Below are positions 44,229-52,377 of a stretch of DNA of 64,000 nucleotides, piece by piece. Where the stretch lies: contig NZ_KB903369.1 in assembly GCF_000379665.1 (NCBI RefSeq), positions 62,202 to 126,201 on the forward strand, in the 5' to 3' direction. Position 1 is the first letter of the stretch, and each line of letters opens with the position of its first letter. This stretch comes from Butyricimonas synergistica DSM 23225. Its GTDB lineage: Bacteria > Bacteroidota > Bacteroidia > Bacteroidales > Marinifilaceae. The notes under the pieces were generated by a model that searched no databases, was not told the origin of the DNA, and was given only the letters and a program-made list of their open reading frames with translations. The position numbers were made by a program, and so were the translations under genes.

Positions 44229-44774
44229 ATGCGTGAGAACTCGAAAAAAGATATTGATTTTGAACGGGTATTCAAGGAGAATTATTCCAAGCTTTATTGC
44301 CACGCGCTGAGTTTTTTTAATGACTCGGAGGTGGCAAGGGATATGGTGCATGATGCTTTCGAGATTCTTTGGAGTCGTTACGATCAATTGGAATTGAGCA
44401 CGCCGATTACTCCGTTGTTATATACTCTTGTGCGGAATAATTGCATGAATTATTTGCGGCGTTCTAAATCGCGGGAGCGGTTTGTCGCGGATGCGTTGTG
44501 GACGATGGAGGAGGCCATGGAGGACGAGGATTTGGAGCGTGAGGAGTTGATGTTTCAGTTGCGGGAGTCGATCGAGTTGCTGCCGGAACAGGTGAAGGCG
44601 GTGTTCAAGATGTGTTTTCTTGACGGGAAGAAATACCGGGAGGTGGCTGATGAACTCGGGATTTCGATTAACACGGTGAAGGCTCACGTGAAAAAGGCTT
44701 TGCGCTTGTTGCGGGAGAAGTTCTCGGGGGAACAGTTGCTTTTGTATGTGGCTTTCGTGAAATGTCGCCATTAA
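44229..44774 (+). CDS. ECF RNA polymerase sigma factor, system 3
   Basis: A 181-residue FecI-like sigma factor. The frame extends upstream to a TTG at 44178, but that lies in the promoter; the ATG at 44229 follows an AAAGAGG Shine-Dalgarno and gives the same length as sigma 1. Region 2 is at about 20-55 (LYCHALSFFNDSEVARDMVH), region 4 at about 115-170 (LPEQVKAVFKMCF; EVADELGISINTVKAHVKKA). It heads the third surface-signalling operon; its FecR partner begins 131 bases later, after a candidate ECF promoter. Confidence 0.93.
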   Translation: MRENSKKDIDFERVFKENYSKLYCHALSFFNDSEVARDMVHDAFEILWSRYDQLELSTPITPLLYTLVRNNCMNYLRRSKSRERFVADALWTMEEAMEDEDLEREELMFQLRESIELLPEQVKAVFKMCFLDGKKYREVADELGISINTVKAHVKKALRLLREKFSGEQLLLYVAFVKCRH

Positions 44775-44855
44775 TATCACTTTTTGAAATCGCTTGAATC
44801 ATAGCTATTTGTAAAAAAGTTGCAGAATAAATGGAAAAAAAGTGTTTTTTCCGTT

Positions 44856-44884
44856 ACCCTGTTTGTATCCTTTCGTGTGTATTA
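44856..44884 (+). promoter_or_regulatory. Candidate ECF sigma promoter before fecR, system 3
   Basis: ACCC (44856-44859) and GTGTATTA (44877-44884) are separated by 17 bases and lie 29 bases (from GTGT) before the ATG at 44906. The -10 part differs by one base from the GTCT of systems 1 and 2, which may reflect a different sigma specificity. Confidence 0.55.
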
Positions 44885-44905
44885 TATAGGAACAAATGTA
44901 TAACT

Positions 44906-46075
44906 ATGGATTTAGAGAAATACACGGATGAAGATATAGAGTTTGCTCTGCAATTGATTACTTGCCCGGGGCAGCTGGATCGAGCCGGGGTGGAGGCGTG
45001 GTTGAAGGATGAGGCGCACCGAGAGTTGGTGAAGGAGTTGTGCGTGTTGCGGGAAGGCGGTTTTTCCCTGGAGGAGCAAACGGACGTGGAGAAGGAGTGG
45101 CGGGTCTTTATCGGGCGGCATGCGATGAGGCGGAAACGGTTGCCGGGGTATTGGATTTCGATAGCGGCTTCTGTTGCCGCGGTGTTGCTGGTCGGGTTTG
45201 CGTGGATGTACTTTTACCGGTCGGATTCGCCGGGGAAAGCTGTGGAGAGGACTTTGGCCAAAGGTAGGGTATCGGAGGTCACGATTGTCACGGACGAGGG
45301 GGCGCGGGAGATTACTGCCGCCGGATTGTTGCAATTGGACGAGAACGCGCGGGAGCAGAACGTGTTTTCGGATTCCATTCACGGGATGAGTTATTTGAAC
45401 GTGAAGGCGGATAGCGGTTTGCAAAAGAGGTATCACACGTTGCGGGTGGCCCGGGGAGGGGAGTATTTTGTGCAGTTAGCGGACGGGACGAAGGTGTGGC
45501 TGAATGCGGAGTCGGAGTTGCGCTATCCCGTGGTGTTCGAGAAGGATTCGAGGCGGGTGGAGTTGTTGAAGGGAGAGGCTTATTTCGAGGTGAGCCGGGA
45601 CGTGAACCGTCCTTTCACGGTGGTGACGGATAAGGTGGTTACCCGTGTGCTGGGGACGGAGTTTAACGTGCGGGATTATCCCGGCAAACCGTTGGCTGTT
45701 ACTCTGGTGCAGGGGTGCGTGTCGGTGAGGGAGAATCGGGAGGATGCGGAAGAGATACTTTTGGAGCCGGGCGAGAATGCCTCGTGGCGTGAAACGGGGA
45801 CGTTGGTCGTGGAGAAGGTGGACGTGAGGAGTTACGTGGCGTGGAAGGATGGCTTCTTCTTTTACAATGATGCCCGGTTGGAAGATATGTTGGATGAACT
45901 GGGGCGTTGGTATGATTTTTCCGTGTTTTACGAGAATCCGAGCGTGAAGGATATGCGGTTTAAATTTTGGGTAAACCGGGAGGAACCGCCGGAAAAGTTG
46001 GTGGAACGGTTGAGGGAGCTGGGGATTCTAGAGGTCCGGTGGAACGGAAAGAGCCTTGTTGTTTCAGTAAAATAA
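44906..46075 (+). CDS. FecR-type anti-sigma factor, system 3
   Basis: A 389-residue inner-membrane anti-sigma factor. The frame extends up to 44831, but the ATG at 44906 (MDLEKYTDEDIEF) is preferred because the longer reading starts before the candidate ECF promoter and the paralogues begin at the equivalent point. One membrane helix at about 83-104 (ISIAASVAAVLLVGFAWMYF) is followed by the periplasmic FecR domain (GEYFVQLADGTKVWLNAES; VLGTEFNVRDYPG) and a C-terminal DUF4974-type domain (DGFFFYNDARLEDMLDEL). It should receive the signal from the receptor at 46173. Confidence 0.93.
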   Translation: MDLEKYTDEDIEFALQLITCPGQLDRAGVEAWLKDEAHRELVKELCVLREGGFSLEEQTDVEKEWRVFIGRHAMRRKRLPGYWISIAASVAAVLLVGFAWMYFYRSDSPGKAVERTLAKGRVSEVTIVTDEGAREITAAGLLQLDENAREQNVFSDSIHGMSYLNVKADSGLQKRYHTLRVARGGEYFVQLADGTKVWLNAESELRYPVVFEKDSRRVELLKGEAYFEVSRDVNRPFTVVTDKVVTRVLGTEFNVRDYPGKPLAVTLVQGCVSVRENREDAEEILLEPGENASWRETGTLVVEKVDVRSYVAWKDGFFFYNDARLEDMLDELGRWYDFSVFYENPSVKDMRFKFWVNREEPPEKLVERLRELGILEVRWNGKSLVVSVK

Positions 46076-46096
46076 TTTTAATGGAATATAAGAAAA

Positions 46097-46120
46097 AGGG
46101 GATAGTTGGCGCTATCCCTT
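46097..46120 (+). promoter_or_regulatory. Hairpin between fecR and susC, system 3
   Basis: GGGATAG (46099-46105) pairs with CTATCCC (46112-46118), with weak extension on each side. No T-run follows. It matches the position of the hairpins in systems 1 and 2 although the sequences differ. Confidence 0.5.
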
Positions 46121-46172
46121 GTAAACCTATGCGGTTTTAAAAATAAATTGTTAAATTATTAATTACAAATGT

Positions 46173-49100
46173 ATGGAAAAAAAGCGACATTCATCCCATT
46201 CTGACGGGGAAATGCGAAGAAATCGGATTGGAATACGTTTTTGCTTGTTGTTTTGCCTCTTGTGTATGACACTGGGGGTGTTCGGGCAGCAGAAAAAATT
46301 GAGTTTCAATTGGACGGAAACCCCGTTGCTTGAGGTGTTGAATACCTTGGAAAAATCGGACGTGTATAAGTTCATGTTTAACAGTGAGAGTTTGCGACCT
46401 TACAAGGTGACGGCTAGCGTGAAGGAACAGACGGTGCTCCAGATTTTGGATAAGGTTTTGGCGGAATTACCGTTCACCTACAAGGAAGATGGTGTTTTTA
46501 TTTTGATCCGCCGCAAGGAAGGCGGACAGGAGAAAGAGCAGGGTAATCTGGTTGTGAAAGGTAAGGTGTTGGATGAAAAAGGATTGCCTTTGCCGGGAGT
46601 GACTGTCCGTTTGGATAGCACGACGATCGGTACCTCGACGGCTGTTGACGGGACCTTTAATTTGCCGGTCCCGAAGAAGAACGGGCAGTTGGTGTTCTCT
46701 TTCGTGGGATGTGACACGAAAAAGGTTGTGTTCTCTGCCGGTCAGGAGCTGGTTGTGACGTTGAAGGAGAGCGCTTCCGAGTTGGACGAGGTGGTGGTCC
46801 GTGCGTACGGTACGCAGAACAAGCGGGAGATGATTAGTGCTATCTCTACGGTAAATGCCGAGGAGATGAAGGAGCTTCCGTCTGCCAGTATTACCAGTAT
46901 GTTGCAAGGGCGTCTGGCGGGGTTGAATGTCATCCAGCAATCGGGTGCACCGGGTAGCGCGGCAGTGGTGTCGGTGCGCGGTTTCAACTCTTTGCTGGTG
47001 GACGGAGCGAGTGACGGTCAGCCGTTGTGGGTGGTAGACGGGGTGCCGATGCACTCTTTCGTTTCTCCGGTGACGGGGACGAATACGCTTGCCGATTTGG
47101 ATCCCAGTATGATTGAGTCGGTGCAGGTGTTGAAGGATGCTGCCGCCGCTTCTATTTACGGAAGCCGTGCCGGTAACGGGGTGATCCTGATTACCACCAA
47201 GAAAGGAAGAGAGGGGAAAGCCAAATTCGCGGCAAATGTTTCTTATTCGTTGTCCCAGTTGATGGCGTGGCCGTTGCAGACGGGGGGACGGATGGAGAGA
47301 TGGTTGGATTTGAATCATGCGCGTCATCAGATAGAGAGTTACTGGTCCAGCAAGAAAGGGGCTTATTGTTATCCGAGTTCATACGAGGATGTTTTCTATA
47401 ATTCGAGTGCTTGGAGCGGTACGTACGATAAGTTCTGGGGAAACGGTAAAAATGATGTGGGTACGGATTACCAGTTGCAGGATAGTTTGGATCCTTTTTA
47501 CAATAACGAACGGAACTGGTGGAAACAGATATTCCGCACGGGAAAAGTGGTGGACGCAAACATCCAGGCTTCCGGCGGTTCGGATAAATTCCAGTATATG
47601 GTCGGCGCGGGCTTGTACGACGAGACGGGTATTATGATTAACAGTATTTACAAGAGAGCCAACATGCGCGTGAACCTGAATGCCAATTTGACGGATAAAC
47701 TGCACGCGGATGCCCGTGTGTATCTCTCGTACGTGGACCGTTCAATGAATAAGAGCGTGAACAATTACGATGGTATGGAAGTCGCCCCGGATAAGCAGCC
47801 GACCTATATGGGGGGAAGTAAGGAGTTGGAGGATGAATGGTTGGAGAGAATGAAGTACGTGAAGGACCGCACAGACGATTATCGTGCCATGGCGAGTATG
47901 TTCCTGGAATGGGAGTTGTTGAAAGGTCTGTCACTCTCTGCTTCGGGGAGCGTGGATTATGCCCAGGCGAATCTGAATATGTTTTACCCGAGTAATTTGG
48001 ATGAAGAGTATCACCGTAATCGTTCGACGGGTTCCGTGAACCGGGTGGTGTCGATTATGACGGAGGAGTTGTTGCATTATTCCAAGAGTTTTAACGAGAC
48101 GCATAATTTTGACCTTTTGCTGGGTATAAATGCCAACAAGGAGCAGAATTTCGGTATGAGCGGTGCCGGTATGGGTGCGCCTTCCGATTACACGTATTAT
48201 TTTAACCCGAGCTGGGTGAAACCGGTGATCGACGTGGGTAAGGATGGTTACCATAATTATATTTCCAATACCACGTACGCGTCGGATTTCACGGAAAAGG
48301 TGATGGTGAGTTATTTCGGACGTATCGGGTATAACTACAAGCAACGTTATCTGGCAGAGTTTACCTTCCGTCGAGACGGGAGTTCCACTTTCGGTGAAGG
48401 TAACCGTTGGGCGAATTTCCCATCCGTGGCTGTCGGTTGGGCGTTCTCGGAGGAACCTTTTATCAAACGATTTACCGAGGGGTGGTTGAACTGGGGTAAG
48501 ATCCGGGGGAGTTACGGGACCTCGGGGCAGACGTTTACCAAGGCGTACTTGGCTTACGGTTTGATTGGTGTGGATTCGTATAATTCTTTTATGGGGAATT
48601 TCGGAACGACACCCAGTTCCCCGATTGCTCGCGATTTGACGTGGGAGAAGACGGAACAATATGACTTGGGATTGGATTTGGATATGTTTGATTATCGCTT
48701 GAACGTGAAGTTGGACTATTATTACAAGTACACGAGTTCATTGATTTACCAGGTACCCCTGCCGGCGGCATTGTATTTGCATTCCAGTCGCACGGAGAAT
48801 GCCATGGAGGTATCGAATGAGGGTATCGAGTTGGAGTTGACTGCTGATATTTTGCGGGAAGGACCGGTGAGTTGGCGTTCCAAGTTGAATCTTTCCAGAA
48901 ACTGGAACCGTTTAGAGAAGTCGTATTCCGGTAAAGATTTGGGCGGTTTGGTGATTGGTCGTCCGTTGAGTATGATGCTGGTGACGAAAAATGAAGGATT
49001 TTATGAAAAAGAGGAGGATTTCGATATTTATTATAAGGAAAACGGTCAAAGAACTTATATACTTGGGACGTTGGTGTCGGATGGTTATCAGAATAGTGGT

Positions 49101-49649
49101 TTGATGGGGTTCTATAAATTCGCGGATTTTGATCATGATGGCCGTGTCGATCAATATTATGCCGGTTCGCCGCTTCCCGTGGCTTATGGCGGTTGGGTGA
49201 ACGAGGTGATCTGGAAGAATTTTGACTTGAACGTGTTGTTTAATTTCTCGTTCGGTCGGAAAATGATCAACGGGCGCAATACTTCATTGAGCAAGAAAGG
49301 TCCGAAATTTGCGGATTACAAGGATTTGCATTATTGGACAGAGCCGGGATGCAAGGCGAATTTGCCGCGGTTGGGAGAGTCTGTAGCGGTCTTTTTTGAC
49401 ACGAATATAGAGACGGTGCACTCGATGTCGTTGAAGCAGATTACACTGGGATATAATATGCCTAACGAGTTAATCAAAAAAGTCGGCTTCTCGGGAGCCC
49501 GTGTTTTCGTTACGGCGGAGAATTTGTTCTACTTGAGTAATTATTCGGGGGATAATCCTGAAGTGGTGGATCTGTATTCTGGACATGATAGCGGGACATC
49601 CTATCCGTTACCTCGCAAGTGGACGTTTGGTTTAACGTTAAATTTTTAA
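46173..49649 (+). CDS. SusC-like TonB-dependent receptor with STN domain, system 3
   Basis: A 1158-residue outer-membrane transporter. A basic N-terminus precedes the signal peptide (IRFCLLFCLLCMTLGVFG). The STN domain is at about 40-112 (LSFNWTETPLLEVLNTLEKS), the carboxypeptidase-regulatory-like domain at about 125-205 (VKGKVLDEKGLPLPGVTV), followed by a TonB-box-like DEVVVRAYG, the plug (SVRGFNSLLVDGASDGQPLW; DAAAASIYGSRAGNGVILIT) and a barrel ending in LTLNF. The unusual RAYG in place of TGYG at the TonB-box region is worth noting. The SusD partner begins 6 bases after the stop. By family knowledge it both imports ligand and signals to FecR and sigma 3. Confidence 0.95.
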   Translation: MEKKRHSSHSDGEMRRNRIGIRFCLLFCLLCMTLGVFGQQKKLSFNWTETPLLEVLNTLEKSDVYKFMFNSESLRPYKVTASVKEQTVLQILDKVLAELPFTYKEDGVFILIRRKEGGQEKEQGNLVVKGKVLDEKGLPLPGVTVRLDSTTIGTSTAVDGTFNLPVPKKNGQLVFSFVGCDTKKVVFSAGQELVVTLKESASELDEVVVRAYGTQNKREMISAISTVNAEEMKELPSASITSMLQGRLAGLNVIQQSGAPGSAAVVSVRGFNSLLVDGASDGQPLWVVDGVPMHSFVSPVTGTNTLADLDPSMIESVQVLKDAAAASIYGSRAGNGVILITTKKGREGKAKFAANVSYSLSQLMAWPLQTGGRMERWLDLNHARHQIESYWSSKKGAYCYPSSYEDVFYNSSAWSGTYDKFWGNGKNDVGTDYQLQDSLDPFYNNERNWWKQIFRTGKVVDANIQASGGSDKFQYMVGAGLYDETGIMINSIYKRANMRVNLNANLTDKLHADARVYLSYVDRSMNKSVNNYDGMEVAPDKQPTYMGGSKELEDEWLERMKYVKDRTDDYRAMASMFLEWELLKGLSLSASGSVDYAQANLNMFYPSNLDEEYHRNRSTGSVNRVVSIMTEELLHYSKSFNETHNFDLLLGINANKEQNFGMSGAGMGAPSDYTYYFNPSWVKPVIDVGKDGYHNYISNTTYASDFTEKVMVSYFGRIGYNYKQRYLAEFTFRRDGSSTFGEGNRWANFPSVAVGWAFSEEPFIKRFTEGWLNWGKIRGSYGTSGQTFTKAYLAYGLIGVDSYNSFMGNFGTTPSSPIARDLTWEKTEQYDLGLDLDMFDYRLNVKLDYYYKYTSSLIYQVPLPAALYLHSSRTENAMEVSNEGIELELTADILREGPVSWRSKLNLSRNWNRLEKSYSGKDLGGLVIGRPLSMMLVTKNEGFYEKEEDFDIYYKENGQRTYILGTLVSDGYQNSGLMGFYKFADFDHDGRVDQYYAGSPLPVAYGGWVNEVIWKNFDLNVLFNFSFGRKMINGRNTSLSKKGPKFADYKDLHYWTEPGCKANLPRLGESVAVFFDTNIETVHSMSLKQITLGYNMPNELIKKVGFSGARVFVTAENLFYLSNYSGDNPEVVDLYSGHDSGTSYPLPRKWTFGLTLNF

Positions 49650-49655
49650 TTGAAG

Positions 49656-51224
49656 ATGAAAAAGTATATATACATCATATTGTTGCCCGTGTTGTTCATC
49701 GTGAACGGATGTTCGGATTGGATAAACGTGGTACCCGAGAACTCGGTGACATACGAGAGTTATTTCAAGTCGGAAAAGGATGCGCAAGCTTTGTTGTTCT
49801 CGTTGGAGGTTAAGGTGCGGACGTTATTCTCTCCTTTTGCCTCGTACACGGAATTAAATAAATCGAGAAATCTCGATGAGAGTTATTTGCCGATGATGCT
49901 CTCTAATTTTGAGCGTTATTACGAGACGATTGCTTCGGCGGATATTATTATAGACAATGCTTTCCGTTTTCCCTTGGAGGAAGAGGTCATTAAACCTTAC
50001 GTGTTGCAGGCTTATTTTGCCAAGGCGGCTGCTTATTTCGCTTTGGCTACCGATTTCGGGGAAGTCCCGATTATCAAAGACGGTCGTACTTACAAGAAAT
50101 ATGGCAAAAGTTCCGTGAGCGAAGTGTTGGATGAGGCGGAAAAATGGGCGTTGAAAGCGATGGAATTGCCTAATTACGAGAATTTGAAGTTGGGCGATCT
50201 ACCCCTTTGCAAGCAGTATGCCAGTAAGGGTGCCGCTACCGCCTTGTTAGCTCATATTTATGCCTGGAGAGCCGGTGTGGAAGGTAAAACCGAATACTGG
50301 GAGAAAGCCGAGGATTTGTGTTCGCAAATCATCGAGAACAAGGTGGGAAATTACGCACTGGAAGAGAATCCGGTGCAACTGTGTTTGTCCGGTTTGCACA
50401 AAGATAGCAAGGAGAGTATCTGGGAATATTATCGCGAGTTGGAAGAACAAGGGTCTGTTTTTTATTACCAGGGAGTGAAGGAGTCGATCGGTTTCCCGAT
50501 TATCGTGACCAAGGATCCGACAACCGAACCGGATTATTATTTGACCAAGGAGCAAGTGAGAGAGTTGTATGACGTGGAGGACGGTCGTCGGGAGGCTTAT
50601 TTCTGGGCAACGGACGCGGACTCGATATTCGTGAAAAAGGTAGGTGACGAAACGATAGTGGATACGGAACGGGGAACAGAGGGCGAAGTGACCGCACGTT
50701 GGGGGAATCAGGATCTAAAATGGGCTTTCCCTGCCAAGTACCGTTACCCGTGTTACAAGTATTATAGTTGGAGTGCCACGCCCATTTGGTCGGGTATGGA
50801 CCAGAACGTGTCGAGGTTTCGTTTGGCAGAGATTATCCTGCTCCGTGCGGAGTGCCGGGTGCGTCAGGGGAAAGACAATGCCAAGGATGATTTGAATGCG
50901 GTTCGTCAGCGGGCATATGCGGGAAGTAATTTCGTTTACCAGTACCCGAATGCCGATGACGTGGAGAAGGGGTTGGATAAAGATTTGCAATTGGCGATTT
51001 TCCGGGAAAGGGAGAAAGAGTTGCTGATGGAAGGCCACCGTTATTATGACGCGCGTCGGAACGGGGTGGAATACGTGCAACGATTCTTTAAGATTTATTC
51101 TTACTTGTCGCCGCAGGATATTGAGGATGGTGCTCTTTATCAAGGAATCGTGGAAACAGCTTTTAGTAATAACGATTTATTGCGGCAAAACGTGTATTGG
51201 AACAAGAGAACACAAAACCAGTAA
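49656..51224 (+). CDS. SusD-like surface lipoprotein, system 3
   Basis: A 522-residue RagB/SusD-family lipoprotein (leader MKKYIYIILLPVLFIV, lipobox NGC). The ATG at 49656 is preferred over a TTG at 49650. Features include the N-terminal DWINVVPENSVTYESYFKSE, LQAYFAKAAAYFALATDFGE in the middle, and the C-terminal FRLAEIILLRAECRVRQGKD and FREREKELLMEGHRYYDARR. It is somewhat larger than the SusD proteins of systems 1 and 2. It should act as the lid and ligand-capture subunit for the barrel at 46173. Confidence 0.94.
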   Translation: MKKYIYIILLPVLFIVNGCSDWINVVPENSVTYESYFKSEKDAQALLFSLEVKVRTLFSPFASYTELNKSRNLDESYLPMMLSNFERYYETIASADIIIDNAFRFPLEEEVIKPYVLQAYFAKAAAYFALATDFGEVPIIKDGRTYKKYGKSSVSEVLDEAEKWALKAMELPNYENLKLGDLPLCKQYASKGAATALLAHIYAWRAGVEGKTEYWEKAEDLCSQIIENKVGNYALEENPVQLCLSGLHKDSKESIWEYYRELEEQGSVFYYQGVKESIGFPIIVTKDPTTEPDYYLTKEQVRELYDVEDGRREAYFWATDADSIFVKKVGDETIVDTERGTEGEVTARWGNQDLKWAFPAKYRYPCYKYYSWSATPIWSGMDQNVSRFRLAEIILLRAECRVRQGKDNAKDDLNAVRQRAYAGSNFVYQYPNADDVEKGLDKDLQLAIFREREKELLMEGHRYYDARRNGVEYVQRFFKIYSYLSPQDIEDGALYQGIVETAFSNNDLLRQNVYWNKRTQNQ

Positions 51225-51236
51225 TTAGGGAAAAAG

Positions 51237-51869
51237 ATGAAAAAAGCATATTTGATAATAGTAACCGCATTATTGCTACTTTCTATCGGTTGCACGAAAG
51301 ACAATTTCATTAGCACGGGCAACAGCAAGGGACGTTTTGACGGGAGTACTTTAGAGTATCTGGAGGCACATCACTACGATTGGGACTCGACGGCAATCAT
51401 GATTCGTCACGCGGGTGAAGATATGGTGAAGTTGTTCGAGGGGAAGGATGAAAAGCATCCGGAAATAACTTTTTTCGGGATGACCAATCACTCGATACGG
51501 CGTTATTTGTTGCAAAATGACATCAAGCAAGTGAGGGATTTGGACGCAGAGTGGTGTAAATCCATCTTGTTGCAACACGTGGTGGACGGGAAGCATTTCA
51601 GAACTGATTTCCCTATCGGGGAACCGGGAGATTTCGGTTCTATCGGAACGGGTGGTATCACGTTTCCTACTCTGGGAGGCACGGAGCTTTGGGTGCGTAC
51701 TTGGGTAGATGAAAAAGGTGGAATTGTAGAGAATGGGGCGAGACCGATTTTCGTGTATTTCAAAAAAGTGAGCCGGGAGTTTGATATTTCTTCCGGTGAT
51801 ATGGAACAGGACAACGGAGTGGTGCATGCACTCGAGTATTGGTTTACACTTGGTCAAGAAGAAAAATAA
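51237..51869 (+). CDS. Fasciclin-like lipoprotein
   Basis: A 210-residue lipoprotein (leader MKKAYLIIVTALLLL, lipobox SIGC). The body resembles one FAS1 (fasciclin) domain: ITFFGMTNHSIRRYLLQN matches the first conserved block (usually T.FAPTN.A), WCKSILLQHVVDGKHF the L..HVV block, and VVHALEYWF the terminal N(G)VIHVID-like block. FAS1 domains mediate adhesion or binding; fasciclin lipoproteins are often found after SusD. It lies between susD and a small lipoprotein in the operon. The FAS1 call is by pattern and is moderately sure. Confidence 0.72.
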   Translation: MKKAYLIIVTALLLLSIGCTKDNFISTGNSKGRFDGSTLEYLEAHHYDWDSTAIMIRHAGEDMVKLFEGKDEKHPEITFFGMTNHSIRRYLLQNDIKQVRDLDAEWCKSILLQHVVDGKHFRTDFPIGEPGDFGSIGTGGITFPTLGGTELWVRTWVDEKGGIVENGARPIFVYFKKVSREFDISSGDMEQDNGVVHALEYWFTLGQEEK

Positions 51870-51883
51870 AAAATGAATAGTTT

Positions 51884-52312
51884 ATGAAACATATAATATT
51901 GTGGGCTGCTGTATTGATGCTTGCCGTTTGTGCTTGCCACGAAACGACCGTGGGATATTTGAACGTGGAGAATGCCTCGTATGACCCGGACACGTCGATT
52001 ATTCGCAAAAATCCGATTTGGGATTTGGATTCTTTCCGGATGAAGGACAATTCATATTGGGTAACCTTGGGCTTGCAAGGATACGAGGGAACGCAACCAA
52101 TTTATTTCCAATTGGAGTCTGTGACTTCAAACTTGGGAGAGGAAGCTGCGGCTACATTCAAAAAGGAATTGGTGGTGAAGGGTGGTGGCGTTATGATGTA
52201 TCCTTTGGAGAATAACGCTCGACCGGGATTTTATACCGTGTCGCTTCGCTTGTCGAATGACGGGTATAGCCGGGTGATAGAGAATGTTTATACTTTTAAG
52301 GTAATCGAGTAA
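51884..52312 (+). CDS. Small surface lipoprotein of unknown function
   Basis: A 142-residue lipoprotein (leader MKHIILWAAVLMLAV, Cys in VCAC). The mature part is predicted to be mostly beta (SYWVTLGLQGYEGTQPIYFQ; RPGFYTVSLRLSNDGYSRV) and may be one Ig-like domain. I do not recognise a family. It follows the fasciclin-like gene by 14 bases and precedes a hairpin repeat and the thioredoxin-like gene, so it is likely an accessory subunit of system 3. Confidence 0.78.
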   Translation: MKHIILWAAVLMLAVCACHETTVGYLNVENASYDPDTSIIRKNPIWDLDSFRMKDNSYWVTLGLQGYEGTQPIYFQLESVTSNLGEEAAATFKKELVVKGGGVMMYPLENNARPGFYTVSLRLSNDGYSRVIENVYTFKVIE

Positions 52313-52329
52313 TATTGTGTTTTAGTTGA

Positions 52330-52375
52330 AGAGGATGTGTTTTGACACATCCTCTGGTTTATAATGTTCATAAGT
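52330..52375 (+). repeat. Third copy of the REP-like hairpin element
   Basis: The hairpin AGAGGATGTGT (52330-52340)/ACACATCCTCT (52345-52355) has the same TTTG loop as the one at 1814. It is followed by GGTTTATAATGTTCATAAGTC, which parallels the GGTCCATAAGGTCCATAAAGTC tail of the copies at 1637-1844. It ends only 2 bases before the ATG at 52378, so it lies in the ribosome-binding region of the thioredoxin-like gene. Confidence 0.6.
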
Positions 52376-52377
52376 CT

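Noticed and set aside
44831-44905. Longer start of FecR 3 at the ATG 44831
   Set aside because: It would begin before the candidate ECF promoter and adds 25 residues not found in the paralogues.
46467-47327. A 286-residue minus-strand open frame opposite the system 3 receptor
   Set aside because: Shadow of the SusC coding sequence; composition and lack of any motif argue against a gene.
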